A stretch of DNA of 64,000 bases from an uncultured Hyphomicrobiales bacterium (GCA_903824185.1 CAIJVU010000059.1:1-64000); one strand, 5' to 3'. Counted from the first letter of the stretch, positions 36,441-45,367 are shown. Notes: generated by a model not told the origin, from the sequence alone. Program-made: numbers and translations.

Positions 36441-37181
36441 TTAATATGTTGCGCGGCCACCCGACACGTCAAACACGGCTCCGGTTGAAAAGGAGCATTC
36501 TTCTGAGGCCAGCCAAGCGACAAGCGCTGCCACTTCTTCGGCCTTACCCAGACGCCCAACCGGAATTTTTGCAGTGACATAGGCACGGAATTCCGGTGTC
36601 AGCTGTTGCAACATCTCGGTTTCAATGGCCGCAGGCGTCACGCAATTGACGCGGATTTGCGTCGTGGCCAGCTCCTTGCCAACCGATTTGGTCAGAGCAA
36701 TCACCCCTGCTTTGGAGGCCGAATAGGCCACGGCATTCGGATTACCCTCTTTGCCGGCAATCGAAGCCAGATTGACAATGCGGCCATAACCGCTTTTGAG
36801 CATTTCGCGTACCGCTGCCTGACAGCAATGAAACACCGCTTCGAGGTTCAAGGTCATTACAAAACGCCAGCCTTCAAGCGGATAGTTTACGAATTCCTCC
36901 AGCGGCCCGTTATGACCTGCGCATGTTACGAGGATACCGAGAGGCCCCATCTCTTTCACAACTTTTGCTGTTGCTACCTGGACGGCATCCTGATTTGTTA
37001 CATCTACCTCATAGCCTTTCGCATTGGGAATGTGGGCTGCGGCAGCCTCGGCCCGTTCACGACTGAGGTCCCAAATGGCTACTCTATGGCCTTGTTCTGA
37101 GAGGCGTTGCGCAATCGGAAACCCCAAGCCACCCGCGCCGCCTGTAACAATAGCAACGCGACTTTCTTCGTGTCTGGACAT
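36441..37181 (-). CDS. SDR-family oxidoreductase (FabG-like)
   Basis: A 246-residue classical short-chain dehydrogenase: cofactor loop TGGAGGLGFPIAQ, VTCAGHNGPLEE region, catalytic Ser in IVNLASIAGKEG, YSASKAGVIALTKS (Tyr and Lys) and C-terminal SGGRATY. The residue after the second strand is Asp (IWDLSRE), which usually favours NAD+ over NADP+. Substrate unknown; being first in an operon with a TIM-barrel isomerase suggests oxidation of a sugar- or cyclitol-type hydroxyl. Confidence 0.8.
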   Translation of the reverse strand: MSRHEESRVAIVTGGAGGLGFPIAQRLSEQGHRVAIWDLSRERAEAAAAHIPNAKGYEVDVTNQDAVQVATAKVVKEMGPLGILVTCAGHNGPLEEFVNYPLEGWRFVMTLNLEAVFHCCQAAVREMLKSGYGRIVNLASIAGKEGNPNAVAYSASKAGVIALTKSVGKELATTQIRVNCVTPAAIETEMLQQLTPEFRAYVTAKIPVGRLGKAEEVAALVAWLASEECSFSTGAVFDVSGGRATY

Positions 37182-37377
37182 GGCGTCTTCCTTCTGGTTT
37201 GCTGGTTGCTATGGGGTTTTGCACCGACTAGTCTTGCTAGTGCGCAAGATCTCATCAAAGTGATGGATCAGTGTTTTTTGGCTGTCAAGCGTGTCAGTCA
37301 CCACGATCATGCCTGTCATGAATAATTAAACTGCAGTGATCAAAGATGTCGAACGGCAATCAAGGGAGAGAACCAGC

Positions 37378-38070
37378 ATGGGAATGAAGGGCACGGCCTT
37401 TTTGGCTATCTGGCATGATATTGCCGAAGGACAACATGGCGAATTCATCGAATGGCATACGCGTGAACACATGCCCGAGCGGCTGTCCATCCCCGGCTTT
37501 AAAACCGGCAAGCGCCTTCATACTCCTGAGGCCACACGCCATGTTTACGGCACGATCTATGCCGCCGAAAATGTCGAAGTGTTCCGCTCGCCCGCCTATC
37601 TGGAGCGGCTCAATAATCCAACACCATGGACCACGGCAGTCGCACCGAGTTTCCAGAACTTCTTGCGGGTGGCCTGTGATCGCGTGGCCCATGCGGGGAC
37701 TGGTGACGGCGGCACTATGGCGACCATCCGATTTGATTTCACGGATGCGTATGCAGGCACAACCATCCGCGCCAAAGCACAGGCACTTGTGGATGATGTT
37801 CTGGCTTTGAAGGGCGTTTGCGCAGTTCATCTCGGGCTGGCACGCAGCGAGGTGTCCTCGGTTCGCACTCGCGAAACGGAGCTGCGGCAAGCCATGTCGG
37901 AAAAAGGTTTTGATGCGGTCTTGCTGGTCGAGGGCTCCTATCGCTCCGGCCTGGAAGCGGCTTTATCGGACGTCCAGCGGCTCGCACTCGCGACAGGCGC
38001 ACTCAAAGACCCGAATTGCCTCGTCTATGAAACGGCATACAGCATCACGTCCGACGATATGCGTGCATGA
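37378..38070 (+). CDS. Putative EthD/dimeric alpha-beta barrel protein
   Basis: A 230-residue soluble protein starting MGMKGTAFLAIWHDIAEGQH; ATG 37378 is preceded by AGGGAGAG. The segment IWHDIAEGQHGEFIEWHTRE HMPERLSIPGF (split here) resembles the ligand strand and HxxEH helix of EthD-like or stress-responsive dimeric barrels, where a W-H-x-x-E-H pattern is common. A second, weaker repeat of this fold may lie after residue ~105 (TMATIRFDFTDAYAG). Function is not known for this branch. It overlaps the next gene by ATGA. Confidence 0.5.
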   Translation: MGMKGTAFLAIWHDIAEGQHGEFIEWHTREHMPERLSIPGFKTGKRLHTPEATRHVYGTIYAAENVEVFRSPAYLERLNNPTPWTTAVAPSFQNFLRVACDRVAHAGTGDGGTMATIRFDFTDAYAGTTIRAKAQALVDDVLALKGVCAVHLGLARSEVSSVRTRETELRQAMSEKGFDAVLLVEGSYRSGLEAALSDVQRLALATGALKDPNCLVYETAYSITSDDMRA

Positions 38071-38963
38071 GAATGGCCCGCATCCTAATCACGGGCGGTG
38101 GCGGTTTTCTCGGCGCATGGGTTGTGCGGCAGCTGGTTGAAGAGAAGTGTGAAATACGCATTTACGATCGTGCCGATGCAACGCCGATTGTGCGCGCTGT
38201 TGCCGGACAGGCGGCGCATCGGGTCGAATGGGTCAAAGGCGACATTACTGATACCGCCGCCGTGATTGCAGCGGAACAAGATTGCGACGCCATCATCCAT
38301 CTGGTGGCCTTGCTGACACCTGCCTGTCAGCATGATCCCATCCGCGGCGCACAGGTTAATGTGATCGGAACCTTGAATGTCTTCGAGGCTGCAAAAGCCC
38401 ATTCCATTACTCGCGTCGTTTATGCCAGCAGCGGTGCGGTGTTCGGGCCCGATGACGGCACAGTGCCGTATCCTGCTACCCAATATGGCGCGTTCAAATT
38501 GGCTTGCGAAGGATGTGCGCGTGCCTATTGGGCCGATGCAGGCATTGCCAGCGTCGGTTTCCACCCGACCATCGTTTATGGCCCCGGACGCGAGAGCGGA
38601 TTGACGGCAGGTATTACACTGGCCTGCCGTGAAGCCGCAGCCGGACGCCCCTATATCATCGGTTTTACGGGCGCGCAGGATTTTCTGTTTGTCGGCGATG
38701 CCGCCGCGGCCTTTGCAGCAGCAGCCACCCATCCCTATGAGGGGGCGCATATCTTCTCGATGACGGGTGGCACCGGCGATATGCGTGATGTCATTGCCGC
38801 GATCAAATCCGTGATTCCCGAAGCGGACATCACAAGTCAGGGGCCTGTGGTTTCCATGGCTTCCACCATCACACCCACGCCCTATGACAGCCTGTTGGGC
38901 GTCATGCCGAGAACTTCGCTGGCGGACGGTATCGCACGCACCCTTGCTTATTACATGCGCTGA
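38067..38963 (+). CDS. NAD-dependent epimerase/dehydratase (extended SDR)
   Basis: A 298-residue extended SDR: ILITGGGGFLGAWVVRQLVE (cofactor loop), VKGDITDTAAV, catalytic Ser in VVYASSGAVFGPD, the YGAFKLACEG pair (Tyr and Lys) and FHPTIVYGPGRESG. The ATGA overlap with the EthD-like gene implies an operon of these two. Substrate unknown; probably a sugar, lactone or nucleotide sugar. It converges on the TetR gene with 10 bp between stops. Confidence 0.8.
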   Translation: MRMARILITGGGGFLGAWVVRQLVEEKCEIRIYDRADATPIVRAVAGQAAHRVEWVKGDITDTAAVIAAEQDCDAIIHLVALLTPACQHDPIRGAQVNVIGTLNVFEAAKAHSITRVVYASSGAVFGPDDGTVPYPATQYGAFKLACEGCARAYWADAGIASVGFHPTIVYGPGRESGLTAGITLACREAAAGRPYIIGFTGAQDFLFVGDAAAAFAAAATHPYEGAHIFSMTGGTGDMRDVIAAIKSVIPEADITSQGPVVSMASTITPTPYDSLLGVMPRTSLADGIARTLAYYMR

Positions 38964-38973
38964 TCCCGTAAAT

Positions 38974-39609
38974 TCAGGCAGGATCAGAAACCAGATAGCG
39001 CAGCACCATGTCGGTCATCGTGGCAAGGCGCGCTTCGATCTGGTCTGGAGCCAGCAAATTCCGACCGAACACCGCCTCCAGCGTATGACGGTTGGCAACA
39101 TAAGTGAACCCGAGCGAGGAAATCGAAATATAGAGATCAAGCGGATCAATGCCTGCCCGAAACACCTTTTGGGCTATGCCTGTTTTCAAAATCGCCGCAA
39201 CCTTCTCCAGAATCGGGGCATTCAGGGCCGGCATATCGGACGCCCCCTTCAAATGCACCGCCCCATAAAGGTTTTCGGTATTGATGATCCGGATGAAGGC
39301 GGGATGATTGATGTAATAGCGGAAGGTAAACGCCACCAGACCGGCAATCGCGGCTGTGGGATCGTCCATATCGAGATCCAATTCGGCTTCGGCACGACGA
39401 ATCTCGCTATAGATTTCCTTGAGGGCAGCAAGGTAGAGATCTTCCTTGCTGCCGAAATAGTGATAGAGCATGGCCTTGTTGACCTTGGCGCTTTCGGCGA
39501 TCTTGTCTACGCGCGCCCCGCCAAAGCCGTAAGTTGAAAACGCCACAATAGCGGCATCAAGTATAGCCCGACGGCTATGCTCGGCCGGACGCTTGGTCTG
39601 TTTGTCCAC
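38974..39609 (-). CDS. TetR-family transcriptional regulator
   Basis: A 211-residue repressor. The N-terminal helix-turn-helix is standard (RRAILDAAIVAFSTYGFGGA RVDKIAESAKVNKAMLYHYF-type, ending YYHFG-like LYHYFGSKEDLY). The C-terminal helical domain, residues ~75-205, should bind the inducer. It is divergent from the transporter/AroQ operon with a 268-bp gap that contains two dyads, so it most likely controls that operon and itself. Confidence 0.88.
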   Translation of the reverse strand: MDKQTKRPAEHSRRAILDAAIVAFSTYGFGGARVDKIAESAKVNKAMLYHYFGSKEDLYLAALKEIYSEIRRAEAELDLDMDDPTAAIAGLVAFTFRYYINHPAFIRIINTENLYGAVHLKGASDMPALNAPILEKVAAILKTGIAQKVFRAGIDPLDLYISISSLGFTYVANRHTLEAVFGRNLLAPDQIEARLATMTDMVLRYLVSDPA

Positions 39610-39740
39610 TTAGGCCCCCGCTACCTGATGGGTTTGCGCCATTTCTGCTACCGAGTCTCCCATTTATCACCTTGTTTTCAATGACACTTTGAATGTGTCT
39701 GACTGGACCAGTGTCAAAAAGTCAAAAAAGAGTCTGGACA

Positions 39741-39760
39741 TTAACCAACTAGTTAGTCAA
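39741..39760. promoter_or_regulatory. Putative TetR operator
   Basis: TTAACCAACTAGTTAGTCAA is a 20-bp near-palindrome centred on AACTAGTT, with 16 of 20 positions symmetric. It lies in the gap between the divergent TetR gene and the transporter operon. Confidence 0.5.
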
Positions 39761-39829
39761 CATTCCTCTGTAAAGGAGAGGGTCATGCAAAAGTCAGCCT
39801 TATTGGAGGTATTGTCTTGACATGATTGT

Positions 39830-39846
39830 CGGTCAGCCAATGACCG
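39830..39846. promoter_or_regulatory. Second dyad upstream of the transporter operon
   Basis: CGGTCA and TGACCG are separated by five bases, about 30 bp before the start codon at 39878. A TTGACA box at 39817-39822 lies just before it, so a regulator bound here would block a promoter. The -10 box is not clear. Confidence 0.35.
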
Positions 39847-39877
39847 AAACCTCACAACAAAAGGGAGCACTGAGGAT

Positions 39878-40714
39878 ATGGGTAGCAAATTTTCATGGCG
39901 CAATCTTGCGTTCACAGCAGCGGTAGCACTTGGACTGTTTGGTACGACAGGCGATCAAGCTGATGCGCAAGGGCTCGACAATGTGAAAAAAACCGGCATC
40001 CTCCGCGTCGGCGTGATGGGGGAACAAGCCCCGTGGGGCTCCATTGATGCCAGCGGCCAAAACATCGGCTATGACGTCGACGTGGCCCGTCTGATTGCCC
40101 AAGAACTCGGCGTCAAAATTGAATTTGTTCCCAATGCTGTTGCAGCCCGCATTCCCAACCTGCTGACCGGCAAAGTAGACATCCAAATGGCTGTGATGGG
40201 CATGTATCCCGACCGCGCCAAGGCTGTGCAGTTCTCCAAACCTTATGCCGGTTTGCAGATCATTCTGCTGGCCAGCAAGAAGCACAAGATCGAGAAAATC
40301 GAAGATGCCCGGAACCTGCGCATCGGCGTGCCGCGCGGAGCCGCACAAGACAAGGCGATTACCACCTTGCTCGGTGATATCCCCAACATCCGCCGCTTCG
40401 ATGATGACAGTTCCACCATGCAGGCGCTGGTCTCGGGTCAGGTCGATGCCATCGGTGGCAACACCACCTACAAAATCAATCTCGACAAGGCCTCTCCAGG
40501 CAATGATTTCGAACAGAAGGTGGTGTTCAACCAGCAGTGGCAAGGCATCTGCACCCTGCTGGGCGATGAAGCTTTCAACAAATGGCTGAACACTTTCGTT
40601 GACAAGATCGTTGCGGATGGCCGCCTCGAAGCCATCAACAAAAAATGGCTCGGCCAATCAATGCCGGCTTTCCCCGCTTCGCTTGAAGGCGTGCCCTTCA
40701 CCGTTACCAAATAA
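39878..40714 (+). CDS. Family 3 solute-binding protein of the AroQ operon
   Basis: A 278-residue periplasmic amino-acid-type binding protein. Signal peptide MGSKFSWRNLAFTAAVALGL, cleavage near ADAQ. The mature part has KKTGILRVGVMGEQAPWGSI, GYDVDVARLIAQELGVKIEF, RIPNLLTGKVDIQMAVMGMY and RIGVPRGAAQDKAI. First gene of an operon whose permeases and ATPase lie further downstream. A terminator follows it, so the binding protein is probably made in excess. Ligand not known; the intervening enzymes suggest a carbocyclic or sugar-like acid. Confidence 0.88.
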   Translation: MGSKFSWRNLAFTAAVALGLFGTTGDQADAQGLDNVKKTGILRVGVMGEQAPWGSIDASGQNIGYDVDVARLIAQELGVKIEFVPNAVAARIPNLLTGKVDIQMAVMGMYPDRAKAVQFSKPYAGLQIILLASKKHKIEKIEDARNLRIGVPRGAAQDKAITTLLGDIPNIRRFDDDSSTMQALVSGQVDAIGGNTTYKINLDKASPGNDFEQKVVFNQQWQGICTLLGDEAFNKWLNTFVDKIVADGRLEAINKKWLGQSMPAFPASLEGVPFTVTK

Positions 40715-40744
40715 CGGTTGGCGAACGCATCACCTACAAGAACG

Positions 40745-40779
40745 ACTGCGGCTGCAAAGACAGCCGCAGTGTCTTTTTT
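40745..40779 (+). terminator. Terminator/attenuator between binding-protein and aroQ-like genes
   Basis: A perfect 10-bp stem (ACTGCGGCTG 40745-40754 with CAGCCGCAGT 40761-40770) followed by GTCTTTTTT. It ends 19 bases before the next start codon, so it would reduce expression of the downstream genes relative to the binding protein. Confidence 0.85.
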
Positions 40780-40797
40780 GCTGAACGGGAATATGTC

Positions 40798-41232
40798 ATG
40801 CGCACGATTTTTATTCTGAACGGCCCCAATCTCAACCTGCTGGGCGAACGCGAACCCGATATCTATGGCCACACCAAGCTCAGCGAGATCAAGGAATGGT
40901 GCGAGGCGGATGCTCAAGATCTGGGCCTGACGGTCGATTTTCGTCAATCCAACTTTGAAGGCGAAATCATCGAGGCGATCCACGCCGCGCGCAAACAGGC
41001 CAAAGGCATCATTATCAATCCTGCCGGCTATACGTTCACCTCGATTGCCATTCTCGATGCATTGAAGATGTTTGATGGACCCAAAATCGAATTGCATATT
41101 TCCAACGTGCACAAGCGCGAGGAAATCTACCATCATTCGCTGATGTCACGCACAGCCACCGCCGTAATGGCTGGTTTTGGTGCCTATGGTTACCGTCTCG
41201 CCTTGCGGGCGATGGCAGAGATGACAAAATGA
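40798..41232 (+). CDS. AroQ-like type II 3-dehydroquinate dehydratase with altered substrate site
   Basis: A 144-residue flavodoxin-like dehydratase of the AroQ family. Conserved: FILNGPNLNLLGEREPDIYG (Asn, Arg and catalytic Tyr), RQSNFEGEIIEAIH, INPAGYTFTS, IELHISNVHKREE (His and first Arg). Compared with recalled AroQ sequences two substrate-site residues differ: the His of the THTS motif is Phe (TFTS), and the second Arg of REEFR is Tyr (REEIY). Canonical biosynthetic enzymes keep both. It overlaps the Gfo/Idh gene by ATGA and lies within a transporter operon, so it is probably a catabolic homolog acting on a related substrate rather than the shikimate-pathway enzyme. Confidence 0.75.
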   Translation: MRTIFILNGPNLNLLGEREPDIYGHTKLSEIKEWCEADAQDLGLTVDFRQSNFEGEIIEAIHAARKQAKGIIINPAGYTFTSIAILDALKMFDGPKIELHISNVHKREEIYHHSLMSRTATAVMAGFGAYGYRLALRAMAEMTK

Positions 41233-42287
41233 CCAGCCTTGTATTGATCGGGACCGGACTGATCGGGCGCGAACATGCACGTTTGATCTTGTCCCACCCC
41301 GAAACAGAGCTGGTGGCGATTTGCGATCCATCGTCTGAGTCGCAACACTTAGCAGCCTCTCTTGGTGTGCCACATTATGCCGAATGGGATGCCATGCTGG
41401 ATCAGGTGAAGCCTGACGGAGCAATTATCGCCTTGCCGAACCAGTTGCACGAGCCCGTCGCTTTGTCCTGTATAAGCCGCAACATTGCCTGCCTGATCGA
41501 AAAGCCAATTGCCGAAACCCTGCCCGCCGCCTGGCGCATCACGCTGGCAGCCGAGCAATCGGGCACGCCTGTGCTGGTCGGCCATCAACGCCGCCACAGC
41601 CCCGATATCCGGGCCGCTAAACAGACCATCGAAGCGGGCGATCTTGGTCCTTTGGTCGCTGTTAACGGCATGACCTTATTCGACAAGCCCAACGATTATT
41701 TTAATGCCGAATGGCGCACCAAAGCGGGCGGCGGCGTGTTACTGATCAATCTGATCCATGATATCGATGTATTACGCTATCTTGTTGGCGAGATCGACAG
41801 CATCCGCGCCTTTACCTCCTCCGCCAGCCGCGGTTTCGAGGTCGAGGATACGGCCAGTCTGGCCATCAAGTTCGAAAACGGCACGCTCGGAACCTTCATC
41901 ATCTCGGATTCAGCTGTCAGTCCGTGGGCATGGGAATATACGTCCGGGCAAGCCCTCTATCACCCGACCCAACCGGGTGCCTGTCTGTTTCTGGCAGGCC
42001 GCAAGGCCGCTTTGTCAGTCTCGGATATGTATATGTGGCGGCACGCCCATGAACACGAGCATTGGCAACATCCGCTTGTGCGCGAGCACCGCGCACCCGA
42101 ACGCTCGCTGACCTATGTCAACCAGCTCGACCATTTCATTCAGGTGATCCATCGTAAAGTAGCACCTTTAATCAGTGCGCGCGACGGCATGAGTACACTG
42201 GCAGCTACGCTGGCCGTGTCACGGGCTGGACGCGAGGACCGCGCTATCTCGATCACTGGGCTGCTCAATGAATCAAGGCCCTCGTGA
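41229..42287 (+). CDS. Gfo/Idh/MocA-family oxidoreductase
   Basis: A 352-residue NAD(P)-dependent dehydrogenase. The N-terminal Rossmann fold starts LVLIGTGLIGREHARLILSH; the EKPIAET motif (residues ~93-99) holds the catalytic Lys, and the C-terminal domain has GGGVLLINLIHDIDVLRYLV with the conserved His-Asp. Members act on inositols, sugars and related cyclic polyols. Coupled by four bases to the AroQ-like gene and by one base (TGATG) to the TIM-barrel gene, so three enzymes are made together. Confidence 0.82.
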   Translation: MTSLVLIGTGLIGREHARLILSHPETELVAICDPSSESQHLAASLGVPHYAEWDAMLDQVKPDGAIIALPNQLHEPVALSCISRNIACLIEKPIAETLPAAWRITLAAEQSGTPVLVGHQRRHSPDIRAAKQTIEAGDLGPLVAVNGMTLFDKPNDYFNAEWRTKAGGGVLLINLIHDIDVLRYLVGEIDSIRAFTSSASRGFEVEDTASLAIKFENGTLGTFIISDSAVSPWAWEYTSGQALYHPTQPGACLFLAGRKAALSVSDMYMWRHAHEHEHWQHPLVREHRAPERSLTYVNQLDHFIQVIHRKVAPLISARDGMSTLAATLAVSRAGREDRAISITGLLNESRPS

Positions 42288-43111
42288 TGGGACGCGGTTA
42301 TTCCCTGTCCTTCCTGACCTGTCTTGGCGTCGGACCCGAAGAGGCCATTGATGCAGCTGCGCGTGCTGGCTATGACGATGTCGGCTTGCGGCTTTTGCCT
42401 GCAGCCCCCGGCGGCATCGCCTTCCCGCTGATGGACGACCCTGCGCGGGTCAGGGATCTCTTTCAGCGGATGAAAGATCGCGGCATCGGCCTGTTCGATG
42501 TCGAGATGATCCGGATCGGGCCGGATTTTGATCCTGCACTATATTTGCCATTTCTTGATTGCGCGGCCCGTTTGGGAGCGAAAGCTATTTTGGTGGCGGG
42601 TGATGACCCTGACGAGGCAAGGTTGGCCGATTCTTATGCAAGACTGTGCGAGGCCGGTGCGGCGTTTCATCTCTGGCTCGATCTGGAATTTATGCCGCAA
42701 TCGGAATTGCGGGATCTAGCCGCTGCTCTGCGGGTTCTGCGCCATGCCAACCAGCCCAATCAGGGCATTATCGTTGATGTGCTCCATGTTTCACGCTCGC
42801 ACACGAGCCATGCAGAGCTTGCAAAAATTCCAGCTCATTATCTTCATTATGCGCAAATCTGTGATGGTCCAGCCGAGATCCCGACAACACGGGAAGCACT
42901 CAATTTTGCCGCGCGGCATGAACGGTTGATGCCGGGCGACGGAGCCATTGATCTGGCCGGATTGTTCGCTGCCCTGCCGGCTCATCTGCCCATTGCTGTC
43001 GAAGTGCCCAATGACAAGCAGTCAGCCGGTCTGACGGCCTATGAATGGGCCAAGCGCGGGCTGGAAAAGACATGGCAAAGTCTTGCAGACGATCGCGCCG
43101 ATGCAAGCTGA
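42287..43111 (+). CDS. TIM-barrel sugar phosphate isomerase/epimerase-like protein, paralog 2
   Basis: A 274-residue barrel, homologous along its whole length to the protein at 35605-36429: LSFLTCLGVGPEEAIDAAAR, AGYDDVGLRLLP, DVLHVSRSHTSH (metal Asp-His), AQICDGPAEIP, ERLMPGDGAIDL and PIAVEVPND. Within the family are epimerases, isomerases and 3-dehydroshikimate dehydratases. Its place right after the AroQ-like and Gfo/Idh genes raises the last possibility, but no diagnostic residue settles it. Start ATG 42287 overlaps the previous stop by one base; GTG 42284 is the alternative. Confidence 0.75.
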   Translation: MGRGYSLSFLTCLGVGPEEAIDAAARAGYDDVGLRLLPAAPGGIAFPLMDDPARVRDLFQRMKDRGIGLFDVEMIRIGPDFDPALYLPFLDCAARLGAKAILVAGDDPDEARLADSYARLCEAGAAFHLWLDLEFMPQSELRDLAAALRVLRHANQPNQGIIVDVLHVSRSHTSHAELAKIPAHYLHYAQICDGPAEIPTTREALNFAARHERLMPGDGAIDLAGLFAALPAHLPIAVEVPNDKQSAGLTAYEWAKRGLEKTWQSLADDRADAS

Positions 43112-43250
43112 TCGTTGTTTACAACACTCCTTGCGGGATGGCTCTGTCCGTCCTATCCTGAATGGGCTGGATCATGTGCAAACAAAAAAATGAGACCGAT
43201 GATCAATCTCTAACGCAACACAAAGACTGGCACGGAGGGGGAGAAGTATT

Positions 43251-43913
43251 GTGAAACTGGACTTCAGCGTGGTCGTTGATGCATGGCCAAAACTGATTTC
43301 GGGAACGATCGGTACCATCAATCTAGCGATTGCGGGCATGTGCATCGCTTTGGTGATCGGTATTCTCGGCGTGGCCATCCTGCGTGCGCAAATGCGTATC
43401 CCCACTCTGTTAGTCAATGCCTTTATCGAGATCATCCGGAACACGCCGTTTCTAGTCCAAATTTATTTCATCTTCTTCGCGCTGCCGCTGATCGGCATCA
43501 GCCTGAACCCCACCGCGACCGCCATCATCGCGCTGGGGCTGAACGGCGGCGCCTATGCCATCGAGATTATCCGCGGAGGGGTCGAAAGCATTTCCAAAGG
43601 TCAGACAGAAGCTGGACTGGCTTTGGGTCTGCACAAGCATGAAGTGTTCTTTTACATCGTCCTGAAACCGGCCTTAAGGACCATCTACCCGTCGCTGTGC
43701 AGTCAGTTCATTCTACTCACACTGACCACTGCGATATGCACATCCATTTCTGCCTTCGAGCTGACCTATGTAGGACAGCGGATCGAGGGTGAAACATTCC
43801 GCAGTTTCGAGGTCTATTTCACCTTGACCATGATCTATCTGGTGATTTCGTTCCTGACGATGGGCCTCCTCAACGCAATCGGGCGTTGGGCTTTCAACTA
43901 TCCGCAGCGCTGA
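43251..43913 (+). CDS. Amino-acid-type ABC transporter permease (AroQ operon, first)
   Basis: A 220-residue HisM/GlnP-type permease starting GTG 43251 after a GGAGGGGGAG ribosome site. About five membrane segments; FIEIIRNTPFLVQIYFIFFA and the EAA loop AIEIIRGGVESISKGQTEAG then LALGLHKHEVFFYIVLKPAL are typical. A 139-bp gap separates it from the TIM-barrel gene, so a second promoter is possible. Confidence 0.9.
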   Translation: MKLDFSVVVDAWPKLISGTIGTINLAIAGMCIALVIGILGVAILRAQMRIPTLLVNAFIEIIRNTPFLVQIYFIFFALPLIGISLNPTATAIIALGLNGGAYAIEIIRGGVESISKGQTEAGLALGLHKHEVFFYIVLKPALRTIYPSLCSQFILLTLTTAICTSISAFELTYVGQRIEGETFRSFEVYFTLTMIYLVISFLTMGLLNAIGRWAFNYPQR

Positions 43914-43924
43914 GGAGAACCGTG

Positions 43925-44569
43925 ATGGGTACACAGGAACTCAGCTATCTCTTGCTTGGCCTGAGCTGGACTTTGGGTCTGACCGCGATCGGCTTTGCCG
44001 GTGGCATTCCGTTCGGAATCGGCATTGCCTTGATGCGCGTATCCTCTAACAACTGGCTGCGCAGGCCTGCCATGGCGTGGATTGGTCTGTTTCAGGGCAC
44101 CCCATTGCTGATGCAGTTGTTTGTTGCCTATTTTGGCCTGCCCTTGCTCGGCTTCAACCTTCCGGCCTGGGCGGCGGTGGCCATTGCACTGACGGCCCAT
44201 GCCTCGTCCTTTCTGGGCGAAATCTGGCGCGGCGCGATCCAGGCGATCACAAAAGGCCAGACCGAAGCCGCCTTGGCCTTGGGCTTGCCCGACCGCAGCC
44301 GTATGTTCGATGTGATCTTGCCGCAGGCCTTCAAAATTTCGCTGCCCGCAACCGTCGGTTTTCTTGTTCAATTGTTGAAGGGCACGTCGCTAGCCGCGAT
44401 TGTCGGCTTCATCGAACTGACCCGTGCCGGGAATATCGTTTCAAACCAGCTCTACCGCCCGCTGCTCGTATTCGGTGTTGTCGGTGCCATGTATTTTGCC
44501 ATGTGCTGGCCTCTGTCGTGGTGGGGCCGCAAACTTGAGCAAAGCATGTCCAAGGGCGCAAACAAATAA
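43925..44569 (+). CDS. Amino-acid-type ABC transporter permease (AroQ operon, second)
   Basis: A 214-residue permease partner: YLLLGLSWTLGLTAIGFAGG, IGLFQGTPLLMQLFVAYFGL, and the EAA loop LGEIWRGAIQAITKGQTEAA then LALGLPDRSRMFDVILPQAF. ATG 43925 follows AGGAG 11 bp after the first permease's stop. The open frame extends upstream into the previous gene, but the ribosome site supports this start. Confidence 0.9.
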   Translation: MGTQELSYLLLGLSWTLGLTAIGFAGGIPFGIGIALMRVSSNNWLRRPAMAWIGLFQGTPLLMQLFVAYFGLPLLGFNLPAWAAVAIALTAHASSFLGEIWRGAIQAITKGQTEAALALGLPDRSRMFDVILPQAFKISLPATVGFLVQLLKGTSLAAIVGFIELTRAGNIVSNQLYRPLLVFGVVGAMYFAMCWPLSWWGRKLEQSMSKGANK

Positions 44570-44581
44570 GTCGAGTGGAGA

Positions 44582-45367
44582 ATGACGGCCATGACGAATT
44601 CCAACAGTATTGCAAAGCATTCCGATGCGCCTGCCATGATCCAGATGCGGCATGTCGAAAAATGGTATGGCGATTTCCACGCCCTCAAAAATATCGATCT
44701 GACAGTGGCGACCGGAGAGAAAATTGTATTGTGCGGCCCGTCCGGCTCAGGCAAATCAACACTGATCCGCTGCATCAACCATCTCGAAACCATCCAGAGC
44801 GGAGAAATCATCGTTAACGGCCATCGCCTGACCGACAGTCAGGCGGCAGTGGACGCGGTACGGCAGGAAGTCGGTATGGTTTTCCAGCAATTCAATCTGT
44901 TCCCGCACAAGACTGTGATGGAAAACTGCATTCTCGCCCCGATGCGCGTGCACAAACTGTCACGAGCGCAAGCCGAGAAGACGGCACAAAAATATCTCGA
45001 ACGCGTCCATATCGGCGATCAGGCTCACAAGCACCCTGCCCAATTGTCGGGCGGCCAACAGCAGCGCGTCGCTATCGCTCGCGCGCTGTGCATGGAACCC
45101 AAGGCCATGCTGTTTGACGAGCCGACCTCGGCGCTTGATCCAGAAATGGTCAAGGAAGTCCTCGACACTATGATCTCGCTGGCGCGTGACGGAATGACCA
45201 TGATCTGCGTTACCCATGAAATGGGCTTTGCCAGACAAGTTGCCGACCGGGTCATTTTCATGGCCAATGGCGAGATTGTCGAAGAGAACGATCCCGAAAG
45301 CTTCTTCAGCGCCCCCAAACACGAGCGTACCAGAGCTTTTTTGGGCGAAATTCTCGCTCATCACTGA
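44582..45367 (+). CDS. Amino-acid-type ABC transporter ATP-binding protein (AroQ operon)
   Basis: A 261-residue GlnQ/HisP-type ATPase: Walker [28 protein letters not shown], signature [15 protein letters not shown], Walker [14 protein letters not shown], and switch His in [15 protein letters not shown]. Twelve bases after the permease gene. It completes the transporter begun by the binding protein at 39878. It is related to, but clearly distinct from, the ATPase at 28812. Confidence 0.93.
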   Translation: MTAMTNSNSIAKHSDAPAMIQMRHVEKWYGDFHALKNIDLTVATGEKIVLCGPSGSGKSTLIRCINHLETIQSGEIIVNGHRLTDSQAAVDAVRQEVGMVFQQFNLFPHKTVMENCILAPMRVHKLSRAQAEKTAQKYLERVHIGDQAHKHPAQLSGGQQQRVAIARALCMEPKAMLFDEPTSALDPEMVKEVLDTMISLARDGMTMICVTHEMGFARQVADRVIFMANGEIVEENDPESFFSAPKHERTRAFLGEILAHH

